Below are positions 40,612 to 50,700 of a stretch of DNA of 64,000 nucleotides, one piece after another. The DNA lies in the NCBI GenBank assembly GCA_028994555.1, contig JARDVN010000001.1, positions 2,728,001 through 2,792,000 on the forward strand, in the 5' to 3' direction. Made by a program: the position numbers and the translations under genes. Under the pieces are notes generated by a model. It made no database searches and was not told the origin of the DNA. It saw nothing but the letters and a program-made list of their open reading frames with translations. Positions within the stretch are counted from its first letter, which is position 1. Each line of letters starts with the position of its first letter. This DNA is from Citrobacter amalonaticus. GTDB lineage: Bacteria; Pseudomonadota; Gammaproteobacteria; Enterobacterales; Enterobacteriaceae.

Positions 40612-41822
40612 TTATCCCTTCTCCATTGCAGATTGCGTAGTTGAATTTGGTTTGGCAACGGCTCTGGCGACAACGGCTGCCAGCAGCACCAGCGCCAGCA
40701 CCACCAGCATGGCGCTGCGTAAGCCGTAGTGCTCACCGAGGTAACCCAGCAGCGGAGGGCCAACGAGAAACGCCAGATAACCGGTGGTGGCTACGACGCT
40801 GACACGCGTCGGTGCATCCGGGCCAGTGTCGCTGGCGGCTGAAATAGTTAACGGGAAGCCGAGTGATGCCCCCCAGGCCCCACAACACGACAGAGACGCC
40901 CGCCACCCAGGCGCTGTCGACGAAAATAATCAGACCAATACCGAGTGCACCCATCAGGGCGCTGGCCCGTACCACCGCCACACGGCTGTAACGGTCAATA
41001 AACCAGCCGCCGGTAAAGCGCCCCACGGTCATCCCGAGCGTAAAGCCTGCATAAATCAGGGAGCCGGATGTCGGGCTAAACCCATGACCGTCAACCATCA
41101 GCAGCGGCAACCAGTCGTTAGCGGAGCCTTCGGCAAACGCCATCGCCAGCACGACAACGCCAATCAGCAGCAACTGGATATCACGCCAGAAGGGGACGCC
41201 TTTCTCTTCGTGATGAGAACCGTCGCGGGCGTTTTTGCCCGTCCCGTCAGGGATCGCTTTGATCGCAATAAATATCGGCGCAATCGCCACCAGCGAGGCC
41301 AGCACAATATGTGTGGTTGCCGCGACGCCAAAAGCGGTAAGCGCCATCCCAACACCAGCCCCTGCAAGGGTGCCGAAACTGTAAAAACCGTGCATCATCG
41401 GCAGTACGGTTTTGTTCAGTTCACGTTCTACGGCGGCGCCTTCGACATTTATCGCCACTTCAGCAGAGCCAAAGCTGGCCCCGAACACACCTAAACCCAG
41501 GGCAAACAGAACGGGAGACGTTAGCCATAACGCCAGACTCAACACCAGCATTCCTGCCACCGCGCAGGACATCGTGGTGCGAATCACTTTTCGCGTGCCA
41601 AATCGTTTCACCAGCCAGGCCGAACAAAGAATGCCGCTCATCGAGCCGATGGAAAGTCCAAACAGCACCGCGCCCATCTCTGCCGTCGAAACAGACAACG
41701 TGTCCCGAATAGCAGGCGTTCGCGTGGCCCAGGACGCCATTAGCAGACCGGGTATAAAAAAAGAACATAAACAGCGCCCAGGTACGACGTTGCAGGGCTT
41801 TGCGTGAGGAAGTCAATGTCAT
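40612..41822 (-). CDS. ybjJ: MFS transporter YbjJ
   Basis: Start ATG 41822 ([18 protein letters not shown]). Two breaks, at A7 41756-41762 and C6 40869-40874, each one base too long; the repaired protein has 402 residues as in E. coli and reads [20 protein letters not shown] across the first repair. Twelve membrane helices, conserved [19 protein letters not shown] (motif A-like) and [12 protein letters not shown]. Substrate unknown. It is divergent from rcdA (ybjK), a TetR-type regulator that may control it. Confidence 0.92.
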
Positions 41823-41903
41823 CAGGGAAGCACCAGAAGTACAACAATAGCGACAACACTAGCAAGTTTGTGTACATTTGTACATAAATCAGAAGGGGAA
41901 TTT

Positions 41904-42443
41904 ATGAGCAGACGACCAAACGATCCGCAGCGTCGGGAAAGGATACTTCAGGCCACTCTGGAGACAATTGCTGAGCATGGGATCAGTGCTGTAACGCATC
42001 GTAAAATCGCCAGCTGTGCAGGGGTTCCCCTGGGATCCATGACGTATTACTTCGAGGGTATGGACTCGTTGATTGAAGAGGCGTTCACGCGTTTTACGTG
42101 CGATATGGTGCAGCAATATCGTGATTTTTTTGCCGGGGTGACCGGACCGGAAATGGCCTGCGAATCGATCACCACCCTCATTTACAGTTCAGAAGTGACG
42201 ACGCCGCGTAATATGGAGCTGATGTATCAGCTGTACGCGATGATGAACCGTAAACCGACGCTAAGAAGTGTGATGCAGGACTGGATGCAAACCAGCCAGA
42301 GAACGCTTGAGCAGTGGTTTGATCCTATTACCGCACGTGCGCTGGACGCCTTTATTGAAGGGATGACGCTACATTTTGTCACCGACCGGACGCCGATGAC
42401 GCGTGAAGAGATCCTGCAAATAGTGAAACGCATTGCCGGGTAA
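41904..42443 (+). CDS. rcdA: TetR-family regulator RcdA (YbjK)
   Basis: 179 residues, intact; start ATG 41904 ([16 protein letters not shown]) after AGAAGGGGAA. N-terminal TetR helix-turn-helix [24 protein letters not shown] interrupted nowhere, then a helical ligand domain. In E. coli RcdA activates csgD and controls stress and biofilm genes. Divergent from ybjJI. Confidence 0.92.
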   Translation: MSRRPNDPQRRERILQATLETIAEHGISAVTHRKIASCAGVPLGSMTYYFEGMDSLIEEAFTRFTCDMVQQYRDFFAGVTGPEMACESITTLIYSSEVTTPRNMELMYQLYAMMNRKPTLRSVMQDWMQTSQRTLEQWFDPITARALDAFIEGMTLHFVTDRTPMTREEILQIVKRIAG

Positions 42444-42493
42444 AGGGAGAGTTATCCGGTTCTTCGCGGGTGTAATACCTGTTTTCAGGCAAC

Positions 42494-42573
42494 AAAAAAA
42501 CCCATCAACCTTGAACCAAAACGGCGGGGTTGATGGGCTCCACAAATTGGGGACATCAAAGAAAAGCAGTGGC
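42494..42573 (-). ncRNA. rybB: Small RNA RybB
   Basis: About 80 nt. The 5' end GCCACTGCTTTTCTTTGATG is the conserved seed that pairs with outer-membrane-protein mRNAs; the 3' part forms the stem CCCATCAACC ... GGTTGATGGG followed by TTTTTTT. I recognise it as RybB, which in E. coli also lies between rcdA (ybjK) and ybjL. It is Hfq-dependent, sigma-E-induced, and represses ompC, ompA, lamB and other porin messages during envelope stress. Confidence 0.95.
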
Positions 42574-42578
42574 AATAG

Positions 42579-42606
42579 TTATGACTGACGCCTTGAGGAA
42601 AAGTTC
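42579..42606 (-). promoter_or_regulatory. Sigma-E promoter of rybB
   Basis: Minus strand GAACTT (42606-42601), 16-base spacer, TCATA (42584-42580), then the start at about 42573; fits the sigma-E consensus GGAACTT-N16-TCNNA. Confidence 0.75.
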
Positions 42607-42649
42607 TGTGTATTTGCAAAAAATTTTCACTTAAGGGCTAACTTCAGTT

Positions 42650-44336
42650 TTATCCTAAGCCTGGCCAGATGATGATGATAAGTGTCCCCGCCAGCGTCAG
42701 CAGCACGTTGGCTATCGCGTAGGTGCCTGCGTAACCGAGCGCCGGGATGTTGCTGCGTGCGGTATCGCTGATAATTTCCATTGCCGGTGCGCAGGTCCGT
42801 GCGCCCATCATGGCGCCAAAAAAGGAGTGCCCGGTTCATGCGCAGAACATAGGCGCCGAACAGGAAGCAAATGATTACCGGCACCAGGCTGACGACCAGT
42901 CCGGCGATCAGCATTTGCCCGCCAATCGCGCCCAGACCGTGACCGATGCCGCTACCCGCGCTCAGGCCAACACCTGCCATAAAGACCATCAGACCGAACT
43001 CTTTCACCATATTCAATGCGCCCTGCGGGATATAACCAAACGTCGGATGGTTAGCGCGCAAGAAGCCCAACATGATCCCGGCGAATAACAGCCCAGCCGC
43101 ATTACCAATGCCAAAGCTGAAGTTACTGAACTGGAAGGTGATCATGCCGATCATCAGACCAATAATGAAGAATGCACAGAAGGCCAGCAGATCGGTCACC
43201 TGGCTGTGAATCGAGATAAAGCCAATGCGGTCGGCGATGGTTTTCACACGACGCGCGTCGCCGCTGACCTGCAATACGTCGCCTTTATTGAGCACCACGT
43301 TGTCATCAATCGGCATTTCAATCTGCGAGCGAATCACGCGATTCAGGAAACAGCCGTGATCGGTGAGCTTCAGTTGGGCAAGACGGCGTCCCACGGCATT
43401 GTGATTTTTCACCACGATCTCTTCGGTGACGATCCGCATATCGAGCAGGTCCCGATCGAAGACTTCTTTGCCGTTACGAAAGCTGGGGTCAAGACGGGCG
43501 TGGGCATCCGGATAGCCGACGAGCGCAATCTCGTCGCCCATCTGCAATACCGCGTCACCGTCCGGATTTGCGAGGATACCATTGCGACGGATGCGTTCAA
43601 TGTAGCAGCCGGTCGCGCGGTAAATGCCGAGCTCACGCAGGTTTTTCCCGTCGGTCCAGGCCACCAGTTCAGGGCCAACGCGGTATGCGCGAATGACCGG
43701 CAGGTACACCTTCCGGTTGGTGTCGGTGTCCAGACCGCGTTCACGGGCGATTTGCTGGGCGCTGGTTTGCAGATCCTGATGCTGTAATTTAGGCAGATAG
43801 CGTGCGCCGACGATCAAACTAACCAGACCGATCAGGTAGGTCAGCGCGTAGCCCAGGCTCAGGTTATCCAGCGCCCGGGAAAGCTGTGCGCCCTCCATCC
43901 CGAAATGGCGTAGCGTGTCGCCAGCACCAACCAGAACCGGGGTGGACGTCATTGAACCCGCCAGCATACCGGCCGTCAGGCCGATGTCCCAGCCAAATAG
44001 CTTACCCAGCCCCAGGGCGATCAGCAGCGCGCTGCCGACCATCACCAGAGCCAGCATCAGGTAATTTTTCCCGTCCCGAAAAAAAATGGAAAAAAAGTTA
44101 GGACCCGCTTCAACGCCGACACAAAAAATAAACAGCATAAAGCCCAAATTCAGCGCGTCAGTGTTAATACTAAAATGCTGTTGCCCTAATAAGAGTGAGA
44201 CGACTAAAACGCCAATGGAATTACCCAGTTGGACAGAACCAAGACGCAATTTACCGAGACACAGGCCAAGAGCCAGTACAACAAATAATAACAGGATGTA
44301 ATTCCCATTTAACAAATCAGCGACGTTTATATTCAC
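42650..44336 (-). CDS. ybjL: Putative transporter YbjL (AAE family)
   Basis: Start GTG 44336 (read [17 protein letters not shown]). The A6 run 42818-42823 breaks the frame near the C-terminus; with five A it continues [21 protein letters not shown] and ends WPGLG at 42650, giving 561 residues as in E. coli. Architecture: N-terminal membrane domain (about 1-195), two cytosolic TrkA-C/RCK domains (about 200-370) and a second membrane domain, typical of aspartate:alanine exchanger family proteins. Substrate unknown. RybB is encoded just downstream on the same strand. Confidence 0.93.
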
Positions 44337-44603
44337 GGAGACTAACTTCTTGTTTACGAGTAACTTGTTGAAAGAAATGGTAATTTGGGCTACTGTTTTT
44401 TCCATCAATGACGGGGATTGTGACATATTCACACCCCGAATATAAGCAGCACAACAATATATCTGGCTAGTTTAATCTCATTACGTATCAACGGCTATAA
44501 GAATCGTGTTGGCGTATTTTGGCACGGAATGCTGAACGGCTTTATCTGACTGAACGCCATTGGCGAAAAGTGTGTTTGATAGAGACAGTGTCAGGAGAAA
44601 TGA

Positions 44604-44983
44604 TTGAAATATAAACATGGTTGGGTCGGCGCGGTCTGTTGCTTTGTCCTCTTTGTGGTTGTCTGTCTTTTTCTGACAATGAACGTGAAAGGGGCATTTC
44701 GGGCCGCCGGGCACCCTGAAATTGGGCTTCTGTTTTTTTACGTTGCCTGGCGCGGTCGCCAGTTTTTGCTCTCATCGTCGGGAAGTGATCAAACCGCTCC
44801 TCGGTGCAATGCTTGCAGCGCCTTGTTGTTTGCTGCTCACGCGGCTCTTCTTTACGCCCACTCGCTCGTTGTGGCAGGAGCTGGCGTGGTTGTTCAGCGC
44901 GGTCTTCTGGTGTGCTTTGGGGGGCTTTATGCTTTTTGTTCATCAGCAGCCTGTTCAAACCGCGGCAGCGTAAAAATCAATAA
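44604..44983 (+). CDS. ybjM: Inner membrane protein YbjM
   Basis: Start TTG 44604 (read MKYKHGWVGAVCC), with CAGGAG eight bases upstream. Two breaks, at T7 44733-44739 and G6 44919-44924, each one base too long; repaired it has 125 residues as in E. coli, reading IGLLFFTLPGAVASF and CALGALCFLFISSLFKP. Four predicted membrane helices. No function known. It converges with grxA at a strong shared terminator. Confidence 0.88.
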
Positions 44984-45006
44984 CGCCCTCAGAAGAGGGC
45001 GTTATT
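44979..45006. terminator. Bidirectional terminator between ybjM and grxA
   Basis: AATAACGCCCTC-AGA-AGAGGGCGTTATT: a perfect long stem overlapping the ybjM stop codon. Confidence 0.85.
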
Positions 45007-45022
45007 ACATGACTCACAGCAC

Positions 45023-45286
45023 TCAGGCGAACAGGTTAAGATTCTCTTTCGCCCACGCTTCGAAATCGGTGCAACCGCCGATGTGTTTCTGATCAACAAA
45101 AATCTGCGGCACGGTCTCAACCGGTTTGCCGACGGTCTTTTCCAGATCCGCTTTAGTGATGCCTTCCGCGTGGATGTCGATGTAGCGATAGTTGAAATCA
45201 TCGCGCTCGTTGCTCAGTTTCTCTGCCAGTTCTTTTGCGCGCACACAATAAGGGCAACCCGGACGACCAAAAATAACGGTGAACAT
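45023..45286 (-). CDS. grxA: Glutaredoxin 1
   Basis: 87 residues, intact; start ATG 45286 (MFTVIFGRPGCPYCVRA). Active-site CPYC (about residues 11-14), TVPQIFVD (cis-Pro) and GGCTDFEAW (glutathione site). Dithiol redox protein that reduces ribonucleotide reductase, PAPS reductase and OxyR disulfides with glutathione. Divergent from ybjC; an OxyR site is expected in the 172-bp gap but I could not delimit it. Confidence 0.97.
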   Translation of the reverse strand: MFTVIFGRPGCPYCVRAKELAEKLSNERDDFNYRYIDIHAEGITKADLEKTVGKPVETVPQIFVDQKHIGGCTDFEAWAKENLNLFA

Positions 45287-45458
45287 TGTAGTCTCTCTCC
45301 TCGAACTCAAAGCCTGACGGCGAATGGCTGCTATGATGACGCTAATCGCCAGTCTTGAACAGTAGGTTGCGCCTTTTACTTCGATACATTTAGTCTATAT
45401 CTGTTAAACACATTCACGCTGAACGCCTTACACTATGTCTCACAAAAGAGGGCTTCCT

Positions 45459-45746
45459 GTGCGTATGAACGGCGCGTTACCGAAAAGTGTATTGATTCTG
45501 GAAATGTTGGGGATGGTGCTTCTGGCGCTGGCTTTGCTGTCGCTGAATCACTACCTGACGCTTCCCGCCCCGTTTAACAGCCCGTTAGCGGTCATTATCA
45601 TGCTTTTTTTGGGCGTGCTGTTGATGATCCCCGCCGCACTGGCGTTCGTCTGGCAAGTCGCGCAGCGGCTGGCGCCACAGTTGATGAAGCCCTCATCCGA
45701 TTCATCCCGTTCTGACAGAGAAAAAGAGAATGACTCCAACCATTAA
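45459..45746 (+). CDS. ybjC: Inner membrane protein YbjC
   Basis: Start GTG 45459 (read MRMNGALPKSVLILE), which gives 95 residues and aligns with the E. coli start; in-frame ATG 45435 upstream is less likely. Two hydrophobic helices (about 10-30 and 42-64) and a polar, Ser/Asp/Glu-rich tail. Function unknown. It overlaps nfsA by 17 bp and heads the ybjC-nfsA-rimK-ybjN operon, which is SoxS/MarA-responsive in E. coli. Confidence 0.9.
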   Translation: MRMNGALPKSVLILEMLGMVLLALALLSLNHYLTLPAPFNSPLAVIIMLFLGVLLMIPAALAFVWQVAQRLAPQLMKPSSDSSRSDREKENDSNH

Positions 45747-46453
45747 CCTCCTGCGTCATCATCGTTCGATTCGCCATTTTACCGATCAACCGATTACGCC
45801 TGAACAGCGAGAGGCAATTCTGGCGGCCGCTCAGGCAACGTCCAGCTCCAGCTTTTTGCAGTGCACATCGATTATTCGTATTACCGATCCGGCGCTACGT
45901 GACGCGCTGGTACCCTTAACCGGGGGGTCAGAAGCACGTCGCTCAGGCCGCCGAGTTTTGGGTTTTCTGCGCCGATTTCAATCGCCATTTGCAGATTTGC
46001 CCGGACGCGCAACTCGGTCTTGCAGAGCAGCTGCTGCTGGGCGTCGTTGATACGGCGATGATGGCGCAAAATGCGCTGACGGCGGCGGAATCGCTGGGGC
46101 TGGGCGGTGTCTATATCGGTGGACTACGTAATAACATCGAATCCGTCACCGAGTTGCTGGCGCTGCCAAAACATGTACTGCCGCTGTTTGGGCTATGTCT
46201 GGGCTGGCCGGCGGATAACCCGGATCTGAAGCCGCGCCTGCCAGCCTCGATTGTCATGCACGAGAACCGCTATCAGCCGCTCGACAAAGACGTGCTGGCT
46301 GACTATGACGAACAGCTTGCGCAATATTATCTCAGCCGCGGCAGCAACAATCGCCATGATACGTGGAGCGATCATATTCGCCGCACGCTGATTAAGGAAA
46401 ATCGTCCCTTTATCCTGGAATATTTGCATAAACAGGGCTGGGCCACGCGCTAA
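45730..46453 (+). CDS. nfsA: Oxygen-insensitive NADPH nitroreductase NfsA
   Basis: FMN flavoprotein reducing nitro-aromatics (e.g. nitrofurantoin) and quinones. Start ATG 45730 (MTPTINLLRHHRSIRHF). The G6 run 45922-45927 breaks the frame; with five G it reads VPLTGGQKHVAQAAEFWVF and gives 240 residues as in E. coli. FMN contacts lie in RHHRSIRHF, SSSSFLQ and GLGGVYIGGLRN. If the break were real the strain would lack NfsA and be less sensitive to nitrofurans, but the pattern across the window argues for an artefact. Confidence 0.94.
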
Positions 46454-46513
46454 AAATTCTGCCGCTGTGTATGATACACGGGATTTTGATCGGGTTACGC
46501 AGAGAGGTGCAGG

Positions 46514-47417
46514 GTGAAAATTGCCATATTGTCCCGGGATGGAACGCTCTATTCGTGTAAGCGCTTGCGTGAAGCGGCGATGAAGCGTGGTCATCTGGTC
46601 GAAATACTCGATCCGCTATCCTGCTATATGAATATCAATCCGGCGGCATCCTCGATTCACTATAAAGGGCGCAAGTTGCCTCATTTTGATGCCGTCATCC
46701 CGCGTATCGGTTCGGCGATCACTTTTTTACGGCACCGCCGCGCTTCGCCAGTTTGAGATGCTGGGCAGCTATCCGCTGAATGAATCGGTGGCGATTACCC
46801 GCGCGCGCGATAAGCTGCGTTCGTTACAATTGCTGGCGCGGCAGGGCATCGATCTCCCGATTACCGGCATTGCGCACTCGCCGGATGACACCAGCGATCT
46901 GATCGAGATGGTCGGCGGCGCGCCGCTGGTGGTGAAACTTGTTGAAGGTACACAGGGGATTGGCGTGGTACTGGCAGAAACCCGCCAGGCCGCCGAGAGC
47001 GTCGTGGATGCTTTCCGGGGACTGAATGCCCACATTCTGGTTCAGGAATATATTAAAGAGGCCAAAGGTCGCGATATTCGTTGTCTGGTCGTGGGTGACG
47101 AGGTGGTCGCCGCCATTGAACGGCGGGCGAAGGAGGGCGATTTCCGCTCTAATCTGCATCGTGGCGGGGTGGCCTGCATTGCTAACATTACCCCTCGTGA
47201 GCGCGAGATTGCGATAAAAGCCGCGCAGACGATGGGGCTTGATGTCGCCGGTGTTGATATTTTACGCGCCGAACGCGGCCCGTTGGTGATGGAAGTGAAC
47301 GCCTCTCCCGGTCTGGAAGGGATCGAAAAAACGACCGGCATCGATATCGCCGGGCGGATGATACACTGGATCGAGCGCCACGCGACGGCTGAATTTTGTC
47401 TCAAAACAGGCGGCTAG
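46514..47417 (+). CDS. rimK: Ribosomal protein S6--L-glutamate ligase RimK
   Basis: ATP-grasp ligase adding glutamates to the C-terminus of ribosomal protein S6. Start ATG/GTG 46514 ([15 protein letters not shown]) after AGAGAGG. The T6 run 46733-46738 breaks the frame; with five T it reads [18 protein letters not shown] and gives 300 residues as in E. coli. ATP-grasp features are [32 protein letters not shown] and the metal-binding [15 protein letters not shown]. Confidence 0.94.
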
Positions 47418-47506
47418 TCTTAATATCGCCGATGATCGTGGAATGATGAACACTTTTTGCGTAAGCTGTGCCGGTATTTTTTCATCGTAAGAGGTAGCAC
47501 ATTATT

Positions 47507-47983
47507 ATGACAGAATTGGTCGTTCCCACTCTGGATACGTTGCGACAATGGCTCGACGACCTGGGCATGAGTTTTTTTGAATGTGATACCTGCCAGGCTC
47601 TGCATTTACCTCACATGCAAAATTTTGACGGCATCTACGATGCGAAAATCGATCTTGTCGACAATACGTTGCTGTTTTCCGCGATGGCGGAAGTGAGGCC
47701 GTCGGCGTTACTGCCCCTGGCGGCGGATTTGTCTGCCATCAACGCCAGTTCTCTCACCGTAAAAGCGTTTCTGGATATGCAGGATGATAATCTGCCAAAG
47801 CTTGTGGTTTGCCAGTCTTTATCCGTTATGCAAGGGGTGACTTACGCGCAGTTCGAATGGTTCGTGCGCCAGAGCGAAGAACAGATATCGATGGTTATTC
47901 TGGAAGCTGGCGCGCACCAGATGTTGTTTACCGCTGAAGAAGACGCGCAAAGAAGCAGCACTGAGAACCATTTTCTTCACTGA
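47507..47983 (+). CDS. ybjN: YbjN family protein
   Basis: 158 residues, intact; ATG 47507 after AGAGG. Soluble alpha/beta protein of the YbjN/type III chaperone-like fold, with WLDDLGMSFFECDTCQALH and a C-terminal region rich in Gln and Glu. In E. coli it is a multicopy suppressor of temperature-sensitive growth and affects motility and biofilm; biochemical role unknown. Last gene of the nfsA-rimK operon. Confidence 0.92.
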   Translation: MTELVVPTLDTLRQWLDDLGMSFFECDTCQALHLPHMQNFDGIYDAKIDLVDNTLLFSAMAEVRPSALLPLAADLSAINASSLTVKAFLDMQDDNLPKLVVCQSLSVMQGVTYAQFEWFVRQSEEQISMVILEAGAHQMLFTAEEDAQRSSTENHFLH

Positions 47984-48347
47984 TTTCAACTTGAAGTACG
48001 AGCGTATAGCGCAGTCGCTGCCAGAGCGGCTGTGGTTTACGTTCTTTTATTCTGCATTTAACCTTTCTTTAAAGAATTATTCACTTCATTTCCCGTTGTT
48101 TCGCTTTATCACATAGACATAAATTGCATAAAAAATTGATAAAAGGCGTTTTTTAATCTGGGCTATAGCCTGAAACCCTGGCTAAAGTTATTCTTGCGAA
48201 GCTTAATTACAGCGAGCAATAACGGTCGGGAGAGCGTCCACTCTTCCTGGTTTTTGCCGAATGACAAACTATGCACGTTTCTTGCATAGCATTGAGTGCA
48301 ACTTTTTTTGGTTCGTTTGTTAACGGACTTTGATAAGGAAAGAGATT
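47984..48347. promoter_or_regulatory. ybjN-potF intergenic region
   Basis: 364 bases, no gene seen. GATAAAGCG-type AT-rich tracts and TTGCATAAAAAATTGATAAA (near 48124-48143) look like promoter material for potF; TATGCACG ... CTTGCATAG near 48271-48289 forms an imperfect inverted repeat. AAGGAAAGAG precedes the potF ATG. Confidence 0.45.
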
Positions 48348-49460
48348 ATGACCGCCTTAAATAAAAAATGGCTATCGGGTCTGGTTGCGGGTGCTCTGAT
48401 GGCCGTCTCTGCCGGCACGCTCGCTGCGGAACAAAAAACACTCCATATCTATAACTGGTCTGACTATATTGCGCCGGATACGGTCGCTAATTTTGAAAAA
48501 GAGACCGGCATCAAAGTGGTCTATGACGTTTTTGACTCCAACGAAGTTCTTGAAGGCAAACTGATGGCGGGCAGCACCGGTTTTGATCTGGTCGTGCCTT
48601 CCGCGAGCTTCCTTGAACGTCAGTTGACGGCAGGCGTTTTCCAGCCGCTGGATAAGAGCAAACTGCCGGGCTGGAAAAACCTCGATCCGGAATTGCTGAA
48701 ACTGGTCGCCAAACACGACCCGGACAATAAATTCGCGATGCCGTATATGTGGGCGACCACAGGTATTGGCTACAACGTTGATAAAGTGAAAGCGGTGCTT
48801 GGCGCTGATGCCCCGGTCAACAGCTGGGATCTGGTGCTGAAGCCGGAAAATCTTGAAAAACTCAAGAGCTGCGGCGTCTCTTTCCTCGATGCGCCGGAGG
48901 AGGTGTTTGCCACCGTGCTGAACTATCTGGGTAAAGATCCGAACAGCACCAAAGCGGACGACTATACCGGACCGGCGACCGATCTGCTGCTTAAGCTGCG
49001 GCCAAATATTCGCTACTTCCACTCTTCGCAGTACATCAATGACCTGGCTAACGGCGATACCTGTGTAGCAATTGGCTGGGCAGGGGATGTCTGGCAGGCC
49101 GCCAACCGGGCGAAAGAGGCGAAGAATGGCGTCAATATCTCCTTCTCGATTCCGAAGGAAGGGGCGATGGCCTTCTTTGATGTCTTCGCGATGCCGGCAG
49201 ATGCCAAAAATACAGACGAGGCCTATCAGTTCCTCAACTATCTGCTGCGCCCGGACGTGATTGCGCATATCTCTGACCACGTGTTCTACGCCAATGCCAA
49301 CAAAGAGGCAACGGCGCTGGTGAGCCCAGAAGTGCGTGATAATCCTGGCATTTACCCGCCGGCTGACGTGCGCGCCAAAATGTTTACCCTGAAGGTTCAG
49401 GATCCGAAGATTGACCGCGTCCGTACGCGTGCCTGGACTAAGGTGAAAAGCGGTAAATAA
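48348..49460 (+). CDS. potF: Putrescine-binding periplasmic protein PotF
   Basis: 370 residues, intact; start ATG 48348 (MTALNKKWLSGLVAG). The signal peptide ends at AGTLAA. Type II polyamine-binding fold opening LHIYNWSDYIAPD, with GFDLVVPSASFLERQ and AIGWAGDVWQA (Asp ligands for the amino groups). It delivers putrescine to PotGHI. Followed by a REP unit and hairpin that may set the high PotF to PotG ratio. Confidence 0.96.
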   Translation: MTALNKKWLSGLVAGALMAVSAGTLAAEQKTLHIYNWSDYIAPDTVANFEKETGIKVVYDVFDSNEVLEGKLMAGSTGFDLVVPSASFLERQLTAGVFQPLDKSKLPGWKNLDPELLKLVAKHDPDNKFAMPYMWATTGIGYNVDKVKAVLGADAPVNSWDLVLKPENLEKLKSCGVSFLDAPEEVFATVLNYLGKDPNSTKADDYTGPATDLLLKLRPNIRYFHSSQYINDLANGDTCVAIGWAGDVWQAANRAKEAKNGVNISFSIPKEGAMAFFDVFAMPADAKNTDEAYQFLNYLLRPDVIAHISDHVFYANANKEATALVSPEVRDNPGIYPPADVRAKMFTLKVQDPKIDRVRTRAWTKVKSGK

Positions 49461-49468
49461 CCTTTTGC

Positions 49469-49502
49469 CGTAGGCCGGGCAAGCGAAGCGCCCCCGGCAA
49501 CA
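49469..49502. repeat. REP unit between potF and potG
   Basis: CGTAGGCCGGGCAAGCGAAG and CGCCCCCGGCAA form the palindromic unit, within an operon rather than at its end. Confidence 0.8.
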
Positions 49503-49525
49503 GGCGCACCGTTCTGGTGCGCCTG
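49501..49525 (+). promoter_or_regulatory. Perfect hairpin upstream of potG
   Basis: CAGGCGCACC-GTTCT-GGTGCGCCTG: a ten-base-pair perfect stem with no T run, 33 bases before the potG GTG. Likely an mRNA-processing or stability element rather than a terminator. Confidence 0.65.
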
Positions 49526-49557
49526 CACCATGATTTGTTTCTGCCGGAGAGCACCCC

Positions 49558-50691
49558 GTGAATGATGCCACCCCACGCCCGCAGGCGAAAACCCGTAAAG
49601 CGCTGACGCCGCTCCTCGAAATCCGTAACCTGACCAAATCCTTTGATGGTCAGCACGCCGTCGACGACGTAAGTCTGACCATTTATAAAGGCGAAATCTT
49701 TGCCCTGCTGGGCGCATCAGGCTGTGGGAAATCCACGCTGTTGCGCATGCTGGCGGGGTTTGAACAACCCACCACCGGACAAATCATGCTGGATGGCGTT
49801 GACCTCTCTCAGGTGCCGCCTTATTTACGGCCCATCAATATGATGTTTCAGTCCTATGCGCTGTTTCCCCATATGACGGTGGAGCAGAATATCGCCTTTG
49901 GTCTGAAGCAGGACAAACTGCCGAAGGCGGAAATTGCCAGTCGGGTCGAAGAGATGCTGGGGCTGGTGCATATGCAGGAGTTCGCTAAACGCAAACCGCA
50001 TCAGCTTTCCGGCGGTCAGCGTCAGCGTGTTGCGTTGGCGAGAAGCCTGGCAAAACGGCCTAAACTTTTGCTGCTCGACGAGCCGATGGGCGCGCTGGAT
50101 AAAAAGCTGCGTGACCGTATGCAGCTCGAAGTGGTTGATATCCTTGAGCGTGTTGGCGCAACCTGCGTGATGGTGACGCACGATCAGGAAGAGGCGATGA
50201 CCATGGCCGGGCGTATTGCCATCATGAACCGTGGCAAGTTTGTGCAAATCGGTGAGCCGGAAGAAATTTACGAGCACCCGACCACGCGCTACAGCGCGGA
50301 GTTTATCGGCTCGGTCAATGTCTTTGAGGGCGTGCTCAAAGAGCGCCAGGAAGACGGCCTGGTGCTCTATTCTCCGGGGCTGGTGCATCCGCTGAAGGTC
50401 GATCCGGATGCGTCGGTTGTGGATAACGTGCCGGTGCACGTGGCATTGCGCCCGGAAAAAATCATGCTGTGCGAAGAACCGCCTGCCGATGGTTTTAACT
50501 TCGCCGTCGGCGAAGTGGTGCACATTGCCTATCTTGGCGATCTCTCCATCTATCACGTTCGCCTGAAAAGCGGACAGATGATCAGTGCCCAGCTACAAAA
50601 CGCTCACCGTTATCGCAAAGGTCTGCCGACCTGGGGCGATGAGGTGCGTCTGTGTTGGGATGCCGACAGCTGTGTGGTGTTGACGGTTTAA
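49558..50691 (+). CDS. potG: Putrescine ABC importer ATP-binding protein PotG
   Basis: 377 residues, intact, start GTG 49558 (read MNDATPRPQAKTRKA) as in E. coli. Walker A LGASGCGKSTL, signature LSGGQRQRVALA, Walker B LLLLDEPMGALD, switch His in VMVTHDQEEA, then a C-terminal TOBE domain (about 290-377). It energises putrescine uptake through PotHI. Confidence 0.96.
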   Translation: MNDATPRPQAKTRKALTPLLEIRNLTKSFDGQHAVDDVSLTIYKGEIFALLGASGCGKSTLLRMLAGFEQPTTGQIMLDGVDLSQVPPYLRPINMMFQSYALFPHMTVEQNIAFGLKQDKLPKAEIASRVEEMLGLVHMQEFAKRKPHQLSGGQRQRVALARSLAKRPKLLLLDEPMGALDKKLRDRMQLEVVDILERVGATCVMVTHDQEEAMTMAGRIAIMNRGKFVQIGEPEEIYEHPTTRYSAEFIGSVNVFEGVLKERQEDGLVLYSPGLVHPLKVDPDASVVDNVPVHVALRPEKIMLCEEPPADGFNFAVGEVVHIAYLGDLSIYHVRLKSGQMISAQLQNAHRYRKGLPTWGDEVRLCWDADSCVVLTV

Positions 50692-50700
50692 GGAGCGAAG

